A stretch of DNA of 64,000 nt from Thalassobius vesicularis. GTDB lineage: Bacteria > Pseudomonadota > Alphaproteobacteria > Rhodobacterales > Rhodobacteraceae. Below the pieces are notes generated by a model, which was not told the DNA's origin, made no database searches, and saw only the letters and a program-made list of their open reading frames with translations. The stretch spans positions 62,001-126,000 of the forward strand of contig NZ_SSMD01000002.1 in NCBI RefSeq assembly GCF_004799325.1. Direction: 5' to 3'. Below are positions 27,331 to 37,452 of this stretch, one piece after another; positions within the stretch are counted from its first letter, which is position 1; each line of letters opens with the position of its first letter. A program made the translations under genes and the position numbers.

Positions 27331-27972
27331 TCAGGCCTGCGCGAAGGTCCAGAACCCGGCCATCAGCAGCGCCTGCGCGCCCCAATACAGCACCCAGACC
27401 GCCACCGCAGGTCCGCGCCCGCCCGGACGGATGAAAATCTGCGTAGACAGGATCAGGTCCGAGGCGACAAAGCACAGCGCCCCCGACAGAACCCAGATCC
27501 GTGGCCCACCCGGCAGCGCCGCGCAGATGCCCATCGACAGGATCAGCACCACGTAACCGCGCACCGCGGGCCGCAACGCGCCGGTCTGCGGCGACAGCCA
27601 GACCTCGGTCGAGGCACCAAGTGCCACCAACACAACCGCCACGCCCCAGAACAGCGCATCCGGGCTGCCCATCGGGAACGCCGTCAGAAACGCCACCACG
27701 TACAGGATATGCCCCGCCGCAAACGCCCCGATGCCCGCCTTCAGCGCCCCTTCGCCCGGCCGGGACAACAGGAAATCCCCCGCCGCACAGGCCCACAGCC
27801 CGGCCAGCGCCAGCCCCGGCAGCCCCGCCCCCATCAGCCCCAGCGCCGGCAGCACCACCGCCCCGGTCTTGACCCCCGAGCGCAGCCAGCTTTCCCCTCG
27901 CCAGCAGAACACCCCGCCATAAAGCAGCGCCAACACCGCCCCCGCCGCGATCAAAGCCCAGTTCGGTTCCAT
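27331..27972 (-). CDS. YhhN-family lysoplasmalogenase-like membrane protein
   Basis: A 213-residue protein with about eight transmembrane helices. It carries the YhhN pattern: LWACAAGDFLLSRPGEGALK with the conserved Asp, a second acidic helix GALCFVASDLILS and a final WVLYWGAQALLMAG. Mammalian relatives (TMEM86) hydrolyse lysoplasmalogens; the bacterial role is uncertain. It lies 60 bases upstream of ftsY on the same strand and may be co-transcribed. Confidence 0.85.
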   Translation of the reverse strand: MEPNWALIAAGAVLALLYGGVFCWRGESWLRSGVKTGAVVLPALGLMGAGLPGLALAGLWACAAGDFLLSRPGEGALKAGIGAFAAGHILYVVAFLTAFPMGSPDALFWGVAVVLVALGASTEVWLSPQTGALRPAVRGYVVLILSMGICAALPGGPRIWVLSGALCFVASDLILSTQIFIRPGGRGPAVAVWVLYWGAQALLMAGFWTFAQA

Positions 27973-28069
27973 GTCATCCTCCGTCCCCTTTATGCGTCAT
28001 CTTCGCGCAAACTTGCCCCGCGCGGAATTGTGACTTGGAGGAAACCGCCCCGTTTGGCACGGTTACGGC

Positions 28070-28471
28070 ATGAGACTCGCAGCCCTGACCCTCCTCCTCG
28101 CCACGCCCGCCTTCGCCGCCCCCTACATGACGGCCGAGGAATTCGACGCCATGACCCGCGGCAAGACCTTTTACTACGCCGAGGACGGGCAGGATTACGG
28201 CGCCGAGGATTACCTCGACAACCGCCGCGTCCGCTGGTCGTTTCTGGATGGCCGCTGCAAGGACGGGCATTGGTATCCGCAGGACGACATGATCTGCTTT
28301 GTCTACGAAGAAGAGGACGGCCTGCAATCCGAACCGCAATGCTGGAGCTTCACCAGCACCCCCTCGGGGCTGGTCGCGCAATTCCGCAACCTGCCGGGCG
28401 GATCGCTGCTGTACCAGACCCGCGAAAGCGACGAGCCGATGCTGTGCATGGGGCCGGACGTCGGTGCGTGA
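28070..28471 (+). CDS. secreted protein of unknown function
   Basis: A 133-residue protein with a Sec signal (MRLAALTLLLATPAFA, cleavage before APYM). The mature part is acidic with aromatic runs (TRGKTFYYAEDGQDYGAEDY, DGHWYPQDDMICFVYEEEDG) and four cysteines (in GRCKDGH, MICFVY, QCWSF, MLCMG), suggesting disulfides in the periplasm. The Cys pattern and Trp-Pro-Asp spacing look conserved. I recall similar small exported proteins in Rhodobacterales but no named family. Confidence 0.7.
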   Translation: MRLAALTLLLATPAFAAPYMTAEEFDAMTRGKTFYYAEDGQDYGAEDYLDNRRVRWSFLDGRCKDGHWYPQDDMICFVYEEEDGLQSEPQCWSFTSTPSGLVAQFRNLPGGSLLYQTRESDEPMLCMGPDVGA

Positions 28472-28577
28472 CTTGTCGTAATATGACTTTTTCGGCGGGG
28501 ATATGGGTTATATATCCCTCCATCATCGCCCAATTCGAACATTTCCCCAATTTCCGCCTGATCACAGGTTCCCACCC

Positions 28578-29582
28578 ATGCCGCTGTTCACCCTGGCCAC
28601 ACTCACCCCCGCAGCACTGCTGGTTCTGGGCGTCGCCCTGGGCGGCGGATGGAGCTGGGCCGGGGCCGCCTCCATGACGCTGGTCTGCGCCACGCTGGAC
28701 CGCCTTGTGCGCCTGCCGCGCCGCCAGCCCGCCGATACCGAGTTTCCCAGCGGCGATATCCTGTCGGTCACGCTGGCGTTGCTGCACCTGCCGCTGCTGG
28801 GGCTGGCCGTCTGGGCGATCTCAGGCGGGGCGGAGCACAGCCTGACCGACCGCGCCGGACTGCTGATCGGCTTTGCGCTGTTCTTCGGCCAGATCGGCCA
28901 CCCCAACGCGCACGAGCTGATCCACCGTCCCGCGCGCCTGCATCGCGCATTGGGCACGATGGTCTACGCAACGCTGCTGTTCGGCCACCATGTCTCGGCG
29001 CATCGGCTGGTGCACCACACCCATGTCGGCACCGAGCGCGACCCCAACTCGGCCCCCAAGGGCATGGGGTTCTGGCGCTTCGCCGCCCGCGCCTGGATCG
29101 GGTCCTTCAAAGCCGGATGGCGCGCGGAACGCGATCTGAGCGACCGTTCAGGTCGGAGGGCGCATCGGTATTTTACCTATGTATTCTGGAGTGTTGCAGG
29201 CACATCCTCAAGTTACGCCTTGGCTGGACCTGCGGGAATTTTCAGCCTTCTGATCCTCGCCTCCTATGTCCATCTGCAAATCCTTCTGGCGGATTACGTC
29301 CAGCATTACGGGTTGCGTCGCGCGGTCGGAACCACCGGCAAACCCGAACCCGTCCGCGCCCGCCATTCGTGGAACAGCCCGCATCCGTGGTCCTCGGCCA
29401 TGATGCTGAACGCCCCGCGCCATTCGGATCACCACCAGCATCCGATGCGGCCTTATCCGACCCTGCGGTTGGAGGGCGACATGCCCGTGCTGCCCTACTC
29501 CCTGCCGGTGATGGCGGTGATCGCCCTGTGGCCGCCGTTGTGGCGACGGCTGATGGATGCGCGCGTGGCGGTGGTGGAATGA
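28578..29582 (+). CDS. AlkB-type integral-membrane di-iron oxygenase (alkane 1-monooxygenase/desaturase family)
   Basis: This 334-residue inner-membrane protein carries the His boxes of the alkane hydroxylase/fatty-acid desaturase superfamily: HELIHR near residue 113, HHVSAHRLVHHTHVG near 135 and NAPRHSDHHQHP near 277, plus several long hydrophobic helices. The HELIHR and NxxRHSDHH boxes are closer to AlkB than to acyl-lipid desaturases. The substrate may be an alkane or a fatty acyl chain. I start at ATG 28578. Codons around 29150-29260 are less GC-rich than the rest. The stop merges with a short repeat copy. Confidence 0.85.
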   Translation: MPLFTLATLTPAALLVLGVALGGGWSWAGAASMTLVCATLDRLVRLPRRQPADTEFPSGDILSVTLALLHLPLLGLAVWAISGGAEHSLTDRAGLLIGFALFFGQIGHPNAHELIHRPARLHRALGTMVYATLLFGHHVSAHRLVHHTHVGTERDPNSAPKGMGFWRFAARAWIGSFKAGWRAERDLSDRSGRRAHRYFTYVFWSVAGTSSSYALAGPAGIFSLLILASYVHLQILLADYVQHYGLRRAVGTTGKPEPVRARHSWNSPHPWSSAMMLNAPRHSDHHQHPMRPYPTLRLEGDMPVLPYSLPVMAVIALWPPLWRRLMDARVAVVE

Positions 29583-29604
29583 GTATTTGGATCAGAAAGA
29601 AACT
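29581..29604 (+). repeat. dispersed intergenic repeat, short A/T-rich half only
   Basis: GAGTATTTGGATCAGAAAGA and AAC follow directly on, and share bases with, the TGA stop of the AlkB-type gene. It separates that gene from the convergent xseA stop at 29603. The match to the other copies ends at AAAGAA. Confidence 0.7.
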
Positions 29605-31144
29605 AGAAGAGGCTGCCCTGCTCGGGCGGTTTGGGCGCTGATTTGCGGGCGGGTTTGGTGCCCACGGTCATGCGGCCATCGGCGAACTCGATTTCCAGCG
29701 ACTGGGCGGATTGCGCCGCGGTGCTGGTGGTGACCAGCGCGCCGTCGCCGTAAACCACCGCGTAGCCGCGTTTCAACGTCGCCTCGTAGCCGACGGTCTG
29801 GCGCAACCGTTCCAGCCGGTCGATATCGCGGCGCCATTGGTCGATCTGGCGCAACCCGGCCTGGGACAGGCGTTGCGACAGGCGATCAAGGTCGGTCCGT
29901 TTGCGGGTGAGATCAGCCTGCAGCGGTTTGATGTTCAGGCGATCGGCCCGCCGGTCCATCGCCTCGCGCTTGATCTGGAGGACGCGGATCAGGGCGGCGT
30001 CGACGCGCGGGCCAAGGGTGGCGAGGTGGCGTTTCTCGGCCTCGATCCGGGTGGTCAGGGCGCGCGGGCGCAGCGCGCCCGAGGTTTCCGACAGGGCCAG
30101 GCGGCGCTTTTGCACCGAGCGGGTCAGGGCCTGTGGCAGGCGGTCCGCGATGCCGTCCAGTTTCTGGCGGGGGATGTCGAGCAGCCGATTGGCGTTGGGC
30201 AGGGCGCGCGACAGATCGCGCAGGCGTTGGCCGCGTTGGCTGATCCCCTGGGTCAGGGCGCGCGACAGGCGGGCGTTCTGGCCGTCCAGCCAGCTGAGCA
30301 GCTCCAGCCGCACCGGCACCGCCAGTTCCGCCGCTGCCGTGGGCGTCGGCGCGCGCATGTCAGAGGCGTAGTCGATCAGCGTCGTGTCCGTCTCGTGCCC
30401 CACGGCTGAAATCAGCGGGATGTCCGAGGCCGCCGCCGCGCGAGCGACGATTTCTTCGTTGAAGCCCCACAGATCCTCGATCGAGCCACCGCCGCGCGCG
30501 ACGATGATCAGGTCGGGCCGGGGCAGCGCGCCGCCCGGTGTCAGCGCGTTGAAGCCGCGGATTGCGTTGGCCACTTCGGGGGCGCATTTGGCGCCCTGCA
30601 CCGCCACCGGCCAGATCAGTACCTTGCGCGGGAACCGGTCCCGCAGCCGGTGCAAAATATCACGGATCACCGCCCCCGAGGGCGAGGTGACGACCCCGAT
30701 CACTTCGGGCAGATAGGGCAGCGGCCGTTTGCGCGCCGCATCGAACAGCCCTTCGGCGGCCAGCGCGGCCTTGCGTTTTTCCAGCATGGCCATCAGCGCG
30801 CCCATGCCCGCCGGTTGGATATCCTCGATCACCATCTGGTATTTCGACTGGCCCGGGAAGGTGGTCAGGCGGCCGGTGGCGATGACCTCCATGCCTTCCT
30901 CGGGGCGGGTGGTCAGGCGCGACACCACGCCCTTCCAGATCACCGAGGCCAGAACCGCGCGGTCGTCCTTCAGGTCCAGATACAGGTGCCCCGAGGACGG
31001 GCGCGACACGCGGCCCACCTCTCCTCGGATGCGGATATGGGAAAACTCGCCCTCGATCATGCGTTTCACCGCCCCCGAAATCTCGGAAACGGAAAATTCC
31101 GGGGCGTTTTGCCCCTCGGTGGGCTGATCAAACAGTTCGGACAT
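29603..31144 (-). CDS. xseA: exodeoxyribonuclease VII large subunit
   Basis: Processive single-strand DNA exonuclease subunit, 513 residues. The N-terminal OB fold ([39 protein letters not shown]) is followed by the catalytic domain with [37 protein letters not shown] and [19 protein letters not shown] coiled-coil C-terminus begins at about residue 300, and the closing strand is GYAVVYGDG. The start is ATG 31144, divergent from purD 73 bases away. The small subunit xseB is not in the window. Confidence 0.95.
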   Translation of the reverse strand: MSELFDQPTEGQNAPEFSVSEISGAVKRMIEGEFSHIRIRGEVGRVSRPSSGHLYLDLKDDRAVLASVIWKGVVSRLTTRPEEGMEVIATGRLTTFPGQSKYQMVIEDIQPAGMGALMAMLEKRKAALAAEGLFDAARKRPLPYLPEVIGVVTSPSGAVIRDILHRLRDRFPRKVLIWPVAVQGAKCAPEVANAIRGFNALTPGGALPRPDLIIVARGGGSIEDLWGFNEEIVARAAAASDIPLISAVGHETDTTLIDYASDMRAPTPTAAAELAVPVRLELLSWLDGQNARLSRALTQGISQRGQRLRDLSRALPNANRLLDIPRQKLDGIADRLPQALTRSVQKRRLALSETSGALRPRALTTRIEAEKRHLATLGPRVDAALIRVLQIKREAMDRRADRLNIKPLQADLTRKRTDLDRLSQRLSQAGLRQIDQWRRDIDRLERLRQTVGYEATLKRGYAVVYGDGALVTTSTAAQSAQSLEIEFADGRMTVGTKPARKSAPKPPEQGSLF

Positions 31145-31217
31145 GCGGGGCCTGTCTTGTATCCATGCGTCAGCCACCTTAGAACGCCTGCAATCGAAGG
31201 CCAAGCGGAGAGGCGGC

Positions 31218-32480
31218 ATGAACATCCTGATCCTGGGCAGCGGCGGGCGCGAACATGCGCTGGCATGGGCCGTGATGCAGAACCCCAAATGCGACAAGCT
31301 GATCGTGGCCCCCGGCAATGCGGGGATCGCGGCGATTGCGACCTGCGCGGATCTGGACATCCTGAACGGCGCGGCGGTGATCGCCTTTGCCGAGGAACAC
31401 GCGATTGATTTCATCATCGTCGGCCCCGAGGCACCCCTGGCCGCTGGCGTGGCCGATGACCTGCGCAACGCCGGTTTCAGCGTCTTCGGCCCCTCGAAAG
31501 AGGCGGCGCGGCTGGAAGCCTCCAAATCCTTCACCAAGGAAATCTGCGACGCGGCCAACGCGCCCACCGCAGGTTACGGCCATTTCACCGATGCCGAGGC
31601 CGCCAAGGCCCATATCCGCGCCAACGGTGCGCCGATCGTCGTCAAGGCCGACGGTCTGGCCGCTGGCAAGGGCGTGATCGTGGCGATGGACGAACAGACC
31701 GCACTGGACGCCATCGACGACATGTTCGGCGGTGAATTCGGTGCCGCTGGCGCCGAAGTGGTGATCGAGGAGTTCATGGAGGGCGAGGAAGCCTCGTACT
31801 TCATCCTGGTCGACGGCGAGACCTGCCTGCCCATCGGCACCGCGCAGGACCACAAGCGCGTCGGCGAGGGCGATACCGGCCTGAACACCGGCGGCATGGG
31901 GGCCTATTCCCCCGCGCCCGTCCTGTCGGACGAGATCGCGCAGCTGGCGATGGACCAGATCATTCGCCCAACGATGAAGGCGATGGCAGATCGCGGCTCT
32001 CCCTACCAAGGGGTGTTGTACGCGGGCCTGATGATCAAGGACGGCCAGCCCCGTCTGGTCGAATACAACGTGCGTTTCGGCGACCCCGAATGCCAGGTGC
32101 TGATGATGCGCCTTGGCGCGCAGGCGCTGGACCTGATGCAAGCCTGCGCCGAGGGCCGCCTGGCCGAGGCCACCGTCAACTGGGCCGACGATCACGCCCT
32201 GACCGTGGTGATGGCCGCCAACGGCTATCCGGGTGCCTACAAGAAGGGCACCGTTATCAACGGCCTGAACAGCCTGCCCGAAACCGCGCACGAGATGTGC
32301 TTTCACGCCGGCACCGCCGCCCGTGACGGCCAGATCGTCGCCACCGGCGGGCGCGTGCTGAACGTCACCGCCCGCGGCGCCACCCTGCGCGAGGCCGCCG
32401 ACCGCGCCTATGCGATGGTCGATCAGATCGACTGGCCCGAGGGCTTCTGCCGCCGCGACATCGGCTGGCGCGCGCTCTAA
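31218..32480 (+). CDS. purD: phosphoribosylamine-glycine ligase (GAR synthetase)
   Basis: Second step of purine synthesis, 420 residues. The N-domain starts [19 protein letters not shown]. The ATP-grasp contains [19 protein letters not shown] and [20 protein letters not shown], and the signature [14 protein letters not shown] is near residue 290. I start at ATG 31218 (GGAGAGG upstream), which gives the invariant N-terminus. Confidence 0.97.
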   Translation: MNILILGSGGREHALAWAVMQNPKCDKLIVAPGNAGIAAIATCADLDILNGAAVIAFAEEHAIDFIIVGPEAPLAAGVADDLRNAGFSVFGPSKEAARLEASKSFTKEICDAANAPTAGYGHFTDAEAAKAHIRANGAPIVVKADGLAAGKGVIVAMDEQTALDAIDDMFGGEFGAAGAEVVIEEFMEGEEASYFILVDGETCLPIGTAQDHKRVGEGDTGLNTGGMGAYSPAPVLSDEIAQLAMDQIIRPTMKAMADRGSPYQGVLYAGLMIKDGQPRLVEYNVRFGDPECQVLMMRLGAQALDLMQACAEGRLAEATVNWADDHALTVVMAANGYPGAYKKGTVINGLNSLPETAHEMCFHAGTAARDGQIVATGGRVLNVTARGATLREAADRAYAMVDQIDWPEGFCRRDIGWRAL

Positions 32481-32602
32481 GCACCGCTTAGGCTCTGGCG
32501 GGCTGCCTCTGGTCGGGCGCCCGCCAGTCCAACCGGGATTTGCGCAATTCCCCGGCCCGCTCTAAGATGCGCCCACGCACAAGGACCGAAGCCCCGAATA
32601 CC

Positions 32603-33202
32603 ATGTCTGATCTCGTCGATACCGCCTATGCCACCGGCGACTACATGGAGCTGATGTTCACCTATGCCCCCGTCGGGCTGGTGGTCACCGAAAACCGCGT
32701 CATCCGCGACTGCAATCCAACTTTTGCGCGTATGTTTGGCTATGGCCGCACCGAATTGCGTGACAGGTTGTTCAACATCCTTTACCCTTCTGAGGAAGAG
32801 TTTGCGAATATCCGCAACCGTGGGGTGAAGGATTTGCAGGAAAATACCGGCTACTGGGACGAGCGCGTGATGATGCGCAAGAACGGCGAGAATTTCTGGG
32901 TCCGCGTACGCGGCCACACCTTCACGCCCGACAGCCCCCTGCAACGCGCCGTCTGGAGCTTTGCCGACCTGTCCCGCTCGCGCCCCTACCAGCCGCTGAC
33001 CCGCCGCGAGCGCGAGGTCTTCTCGCTGATGGCCGAGGGCAAGACCAGCAAGGAAATCGCGCAGATCCTCGGCATGTCCTACCGCACCGTCGAGGTGCAT
33101 CGCGGCCGCCTGCTGAAGAAGTTCCGCGCCTCCAACACGGCGGGCCTGTTCCAGTCCCTGGGCCAGATCAGCGGCCCCCATGTCGTGAACCAATCCCAAT
33201 GA
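32603..33202 (+). CDS. PAS-domain LuxR-type transcriptional regulator
   Basis: A 199-residue protein. A single PAS fold (about residues 12-125: FTYAPVGLVVTENRVIRDCN, FGYGRTELRDRLFNILYPSE, GYWDERVMMRKNGENFWVRV) is joined to a LuxR HTH (PLTRREREVFSLMAEGKTSK at about 135-185). The layout suits a small-molecule or redox-sensing regulator. The next gene starts inside the stop codon region (ATGA), so the two are co-translated. Confidence 0.85.
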   Translation: MSDLVDTAYATGDYMELMFTYAPVGLVVTENRVIRDCNPTFARMFGYGRTELRDRLFNILYPSEEEFANIRNRGVKDLQENTGYWDERVMMRKNGENFWVRVRGHTFTPDSPLQRAVWSFADLSRSRPYQPLTRREREVFSLMAEGKTSKEIAQILGMSYRTVEVHRGRLLKKFRASNTAGLFQSLGQISGPHVVNQSQ

Positions 33203-33774
33203 AGGAGGGAGACTTAGCGCTCAAGCCCGCCATGATGCGGCCGACCCAAGTGTACCGGGTCGATGGTGCCACGCTGACCCGTCTGGAAAACGACGCCCCG
33301 CTTTGGCAGCTGGACCTGAGCGCCGTCAGCTCGGTCAGCTATGCCCAGACCTCGGTCAGCGGCGTTACCTCGCGCTATTTGCAGCTCGAGGCCGAGGGCC
33401 AAACGCGCCGCCTGTCGCAAACCGGCGCCCCTTCGGGCCCCGGAGATGACTTCACCACCCTGATTACAACCGTCCTGCGCGCGCTGCACGCCGCCCGGCC
33501 CGAAATCCAGATCGGCTGGGGCATCCGTGGCCGCGCGCGGGTGGTGATGTTTGTTCTGGGCGTGCTCTGCCTGCTGGTCGGGATCGGCCTGCCCGTCGCC
33601 GCCATCGCCAGCGGCGTCAGCTCCGACCGTTTCGCCGCCGCCGCCCTGCCCAGCCTGCTGTTGCTGGCGCTTGGCGTGGTGTTCAGCTGGGCCAACCGCC
33701 CGTGGGAGCCGCTGCCCACCATGCCGCTCAGCCAACTCATCGCGACGTTGGACACGCCGACTAACGACAGCTAA
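33199..33774 (+). CDS. membrane protein of unknown function, coupled to the PAS-LuxR gene
   Basis: A 191-residue protein. A soluble N-terminal half (about 1-105) is rich in beta-type residues (WQLDLSAVSSVSYAQTSVSG, PH-like appearance). Two transmembrane helices follow (VVMFVLGVLCLLVGIGLPVA and ALPSLLLLALGVVFSWA). The first ATG overlaps the upstream stop, but no ribosome site precedes it; an in-frame ATG at 33232 is possible, with GGAGGG rather far upstream. The end overlaps the convergent FG-GAP gene by 14 bases. Confidence 0.65.
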   Translation: MKEGDLALKPAMMRPTQVYRVDGATLTRLENDAPLWQLDLSAVSSVSYAQTSVSGVTSRYLQLEAEGQTRRLSQTGAPSGPGDDFTTLITTVLRALHAARPEIQIGWGIRGRARVVMFVLGVLCLLVGIGLPVAAIASGVSSDRFAAAALPSLLLLALGVVFSWANRPWEPLPTMPLSQLIATLDTPTNDS

Positions 33775-34458
33775 GCGCCGCCTCCAGACTTTCAGGCCCG
33801 CGATACGCCCCGCGCGCCTCGCTGCGCAGACGTCCACGCGTCAGCACCGTCTCCATCACGCTCTGCCAATCGCCCGAGGCCGTCACCATCACCGGCACCT
33901 GCCCCGCGCAAACCCGCAACCCGCCCGCGATGAACGCCCAGCCGATCTTGTGGTTGGTCAACCCTGCTTGCTCGGTCACGAAAACCAGCTTGCCCGCGTC
34001 GAACCGCCAAACCTTCAACACCTTGGCCAGATGGGGTTTTTCGACATAGGCGATCTCGATCTTGCCGTCGCCATCCAGATCCGCCGCGCCGACCGGCGCC
34101 AGCCAGCGATGCGCCCGCCCGATATAGGGCGTCGCCGCAACCAGCCCGGTCTCGTCCCAGACGCTCAGCCGCGCGCCCTGCGTCACGCTGGTCTGCACCG
34201 CGATCACCTCGAGCGTGCCATCGCCGTCCAGATCCGCCAGACGCGGCGCGATATCCTCGAAGATTTCCGAGCCCGGCAGGACATACGTCCTGACCTGCCC
34301 ATCCGCCATCCGCAGCCGCAACGCCCCCCATTCGGGTGTGTCGCCCAGGATGTCATGGCCATAGCGGGCGACGGGCCGGTCATAGCTGGCCCCGACAATC
34401 CCCGCCAAGGCCGTCACCGGGGCCAGACACAACGCCAGCCCCAGCGCGATCTTGCGCA

Positions 34459-34459
<1 letters not shown>
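33761..34459 (-). CDS. secreted FG-GAP/VCBS-repeat protein
   Basis: A 232-residue exported protein starting MRKIALGLALCLAPVTALAG (signal peptide). Two calcium-loop-like FG-GAP repeats read ADLDGDGTLEVIAV and ADLDGDGKIEIAYV, about 45 residues apart, inside a beta-propeller-like arrangement. Such proteins bind ions or ligands in the periplasm. The start is ATG 34459, whose ATGA overlaps the ferredoxin stop, so it is the second gene of a two-gene unit. Confidence 0.75.
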
Positions 34460-34908
<449 letters not shown>

Positions 34909-34939
34909 CTAGCGTCAAAAGCCGCAAGAGGCAGAGCAG

Positions 34940-35470
34940 ATGATCCGTTTCCCCGTACCGGCCCTTCTGGCGCTGTTCGGCGTTGCCGCATGCAACGCCA
35001 GCCTGCCCATGCCCGAACTGTCCCCCGAACCCGAGGTCACCCGGTCTTATGAAGAGGCCCCCCCGGGCGCCCGCCCCGGTTCGTGCTGGGGCAAACACAC
35101 CACGCCCGCGCTGATCGAAACAGTGACAGAGCAGATCATGCTCCAACCCGCCCAGGTCCGCACCGACGGCACGGTGGAACAGCCGGCGATCTACAAGACC
35201 GAAACCCACCAGCGCATCACCCGCGAACGCCGCGACACCTGGTTCGAAACCCCCTGCCCCGAGGCACAAACCCCAGACTTCGTCGCCTCCGTCCAGCGCG
35301 CCCTGGCCGCGCGCGGCCACTACCACGGTCGCATCACCGGAGAAATGGACAGCGCCACCCGCGCCGCCGTGCGCCGGTACCAGAAGCCACAAGGCCTGGA
35401 CTCCGGCATCCTCTCAACCGCCGCCGCCCGCAAACTCGGCCTGATCGCCGTCATCCTGCCCAAGGACTGA
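34940..35470 (+). CDS. lipoprotein with a peptidoglycan-binding domain
   Basis: This 176-residue protein has a lipoprotein signal (IRFPVPALLALFGVAACNAS, Cys near residue 18). A PG_binding_1 domain near the C-terminus (FVASVQRALAARGHYHGRIT, TRAAVRRYQKPQGLDSGILS, about 112-165) should anchor it to the wall. The central region (RPGSCWGKHTTPALIETVTEQ) resembles a family of Rhodobacterales periplasmic proteins. It is monocistronic. Confidence 0.8.
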   Translation: MIRFPVPALLALFGVAACNASLPMPELSPEPEVTRSYEEAPPGARPGSCWGKHTTPALIETVTEQIMLQPAQVRTDGTVEQPAIYKTETHQRITRERRDTWFETPCPEAQTPDFVASVQRALAARGHYHGRITGEMDSATRAAVRRYQKPQGLDSGILSTAAARKLGLIAVILPKD

Positions 35471-35507
35471 CCTCAAGGCGCGCACCCGGCCGCACCGGCG
35501 GGCCATT

Positions 35508-35609
35508 GAGTATTTAGATCAGAAAGAAGCCAGAAAGCTGTCCCTTCAACACCCCGCGCGCGGGCGGAGAAGGACGCCAACTATGGGCTTCTTTCTGATG
35601 AAAATACTC
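35508..35609. repeat. 102-bp palindromic repeat downstream of degP (element A)
   Basis: The arms GAGTATTTAGATCAGAAAG (plus AAGCC) and GGCTTCTTTCTGATGAAAAT (plus ACTC) are inverted, differing at two of 24 positions. They enclose a GC-rich core with GCGCGCGGGCGGAGAAGGAC. The same length and core recur at 37329-37430. It lies between the lipoprotein gene and the degP terminator. Confidence 0.85.
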
Positions 35610-35655
35610 AATTCCAACACCGCCGCGCGCGGGACGGTTGGCAGATGAGCGCGAG

Positions 35656-35682
35656 AAAAAGCCGCCCCGAAGGGCGGCTTTC
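35656..35682 (-). terminator. rho-independent terminator of degP
   Basis: On the minus strand AAAGCCGCCC and GGGCGGCTTT arms surround a short TTCG-type loop and run into TTTTT. It is 21 bases beyond the degP stop. Confidence 0.9.
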
Positions 35683-35702
35683 ATTTTCAGTTAGTATTGC
35701 GA

Positions 35703-37160
35703 TCAGTCGGCCACGGACAGCGCGACAAAGCGCGGCTCGCCCTGGCGGCGGATCAGCAGCAGCAGCGACTTGCGCCCCGCGTCCTTGGCCTCGTCCACGC
35801 GGGCTTGAAGATCCGCGACGGTTTCCAGCTTTTGCTGGCCAGCCTCCGTGATCAGGTCACCCGCGCGCAGGCCCTTTTCATAGGCCTCCGAGGTTTCGAC
35901 CACGTCCATCACGACCAGGCCCGTTGCCGTGTTGGCCAGTTGCAGCTCTTTGCGCAGTTGGTCGGTCAACACGTTCAGGGTCAGGCCCAGCATCTCGGAC
36001 GGCTCGGTCGCTTCGGGCTTGGCGGCTGCGGCGGGCACGGCTTCGGCCTCTTCGCGGCGGCCCAGCGTGACCTTCAGCGTCTGGGTCTTGCCGTCGCGCA
36101 GCACCATCACCCGAACGGCCTTGCCGACATCGGTATTGCCGACCTGGCGCACCAGACCCCGCGTATCCGCGACATCGACGCCATCAAAGGACAGGATCAC
36201 GTCGCCCTGCAGGATGCCGGCCTCTTTGGCGGGGCCTTCGGGGACGTCCGTCACCAGCACGCCAGCGACCTTTTCCAGACCCATCGCCTCGGCGACGTCC
36301 TGGGTCACGTCCTGGATCCGCACGCCCAGCCAGCCACGGCGGGTTTCGCCGTATTCCTTCAGCTGCGCCACGACCTTGCTGACCACGTTCGACGCCATCG
36401 AGAACCCGATCCCGATCGAGCCGCCATTGGGCGACAGGATCGCGGTGTTCACGCCGATCACCTCTCCGTCCATGTTGAACAGCGGCCCGCCCGAGTTGCC
36501 CCGGTTGATCGCCGCATCGGTCTGGATGAAGTCGTCATAGCTGCCTGACAGCGCCCGGTTACGCGCCGACACGATGCCCGCACTGACCGAGAACCCCTGC
36601 CCCAGCGGGTTGCCCATTGCCATCACCCAATCGCCCACACGCATCTTGTCGCTGTCACCAAAGGTGACGTAAGGCAGCGGCTTGTCCGCCTCGACCTTCA
36701 GCAGGGCGATGTCGGTGTTCGGGTCGGTGCCGACCAGCGTGGCCTTCAGGGTCTCACCGCCGAAGAACTCGATCTCGATCTCGTCGGCGCTTTCGATGAC
36801 GTGGTTGTTGGTGACGATGAACCCGTCCTCGGAAATCACGAAGCCCGACCCCAGCGCCGAGCTGCGCCGCGGACGGTCGCCCTGCCCCTGGTTACGGTTC
36901 TGGAAATCCTTGAAGAATTCCTCGAACGGGCTGCCCTCTGGCACGATCGGATTCGGCCCTGCCTGCGAGGCGACCACCGTCGAGGTCGTGATATTCACCA
37001 CCGAGGGGCTGATCTTTTCAGCCAGATCGGCCAGGCTGTCGGGTCGCGCCGAGGCGCTCATGGCCTGCGCCAACACCATCGCCAGCGCCACGACACCCAG
37101 CCAAAGCGCACGCAGCGCGCCCTTCTGGTTCGGAACAGAAACTGCCAGACTGCTCACTCC
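35703..37160 (-). CDS. degP: Do/DegP-family periplasmic serine protease
   Basis: A 485-residue protein that degrades and refolds misfolded envelope proteins. It has a signal peptide (about 1-38, ALRALWLGVVALAMVLAQAM). The trypsin domain carries a complete triad: His in FIVTNNHVIESAD, Asp in DPNTDIALLKV and Ser in RGNSGGPLFN. Two PDZ domains follow (from RRGWLGVRIQDVTQ and from EMLGLTLNVLTD). I start at ATG 37160 (AAAGGAGAG just upstream); a GTG two codons later has better spacing. It is flanked on both sides by 102-bp palindromic repeats, and its terminator is at 35656. Confidence 0.9.
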   Translation of the reverse strand, partial: GVSSLAVSVPNQKGALRALWLGVVALAMVLAQAMSASARPDSLADLAEKISPSVVNITTSTVVASQAGPNPIVPEGSPFEEFFKDFQNRNQGQGDRPRRSSALGSGFVISEDGFIVTNNHVIESADEIEIEFFGGETLKATLVGTDPNTDIALLKVEADKPLPYVTFGDSDKMRVGDWVMAMGNPLGQGFSVSAGIVSARNRALSGSYDDFIQTDAAINRGNSGGPLFNMDGEVIGVNTAILSPNGGSIGIGFSMASNVVSKVVAQLKEYGETRRGWLGVRIQDVTQDVAEAMGLEKVAGVLVTDVPEGPAKEAGILQGDVILSFDGVDVADTRGLVRQVGNTDVGKAVRVMVLRDGKTQTLKVTLGRREEAEAVPAAAAKPEATEPSEMLGLTLNVLTDQLRKELQLANTATGLVVMDVVETSEAYEKGLRAGDLITEAGQQKLETVADLQARVDEAKDAGRKSLLLLIRRQGEPRFVALSVAD

Positions 37161-37328
37161 CATCTCTCCTTTGATCCTGCTAAACATGCCGGCCTCTGGC
37201 GCCGGTTTGGCCTTACCTTCCCAGCACCCGCTCCGGTTTTCAACTCAATCCACATCGCGGCACCTCAAGTGGCCGTGAACCGCCGGTGATCCTGTCACAA
37301 CCCGCGCCCGGACAATCTGTTCCGCCGC

Positions 37329-37430
37329 GAGTATTTTCATCAGAAAGAAGCCAGGGTGCCGTCCTTTTGCCATCTCGCGCGCGGGCGGAGAAGGACGCCG
37401 CATTCTGGCTTCTTTCTGATCCAAATACTC
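37329..37430. repeat. 102-bp palindromic repeat upstream of degP (element B)
   Basis: The arms GAGTATTTTCATCAGAAAG (plus AAGCC) and GGCTTCTTTCTGATCCAAAT (plus ACTC) enclose a core sharing GCGCGCGGGCGGAGAAGGAC with element A. Both copies are 102 bp and align without gaps, about 80% identical by my count. It occupies much of the 292-base gap between DUF2065 and degP, so it may lie inside the degP leader. Confidence 0.85.
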
Positions 37431-37452
37431 AAACCCGACCGTTGGGCCAGGC

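Noticed and set aside
31145-31567. Upstream extension of xseA by 141 codons and of purD by 25 codons
   Set aside because: Family N-termini (MSELFDQ / [10 protein letters not shown]) begin at 31144 and 31218; the extensions would overlap the other gene's coding start.
35508-37430. A composite transposon around degP
   Set aside because: The flanking 102-bp repeats contain no coding capacity and no transposase is in the window; target duplications are not evident. I keep it as a repeat finding only.
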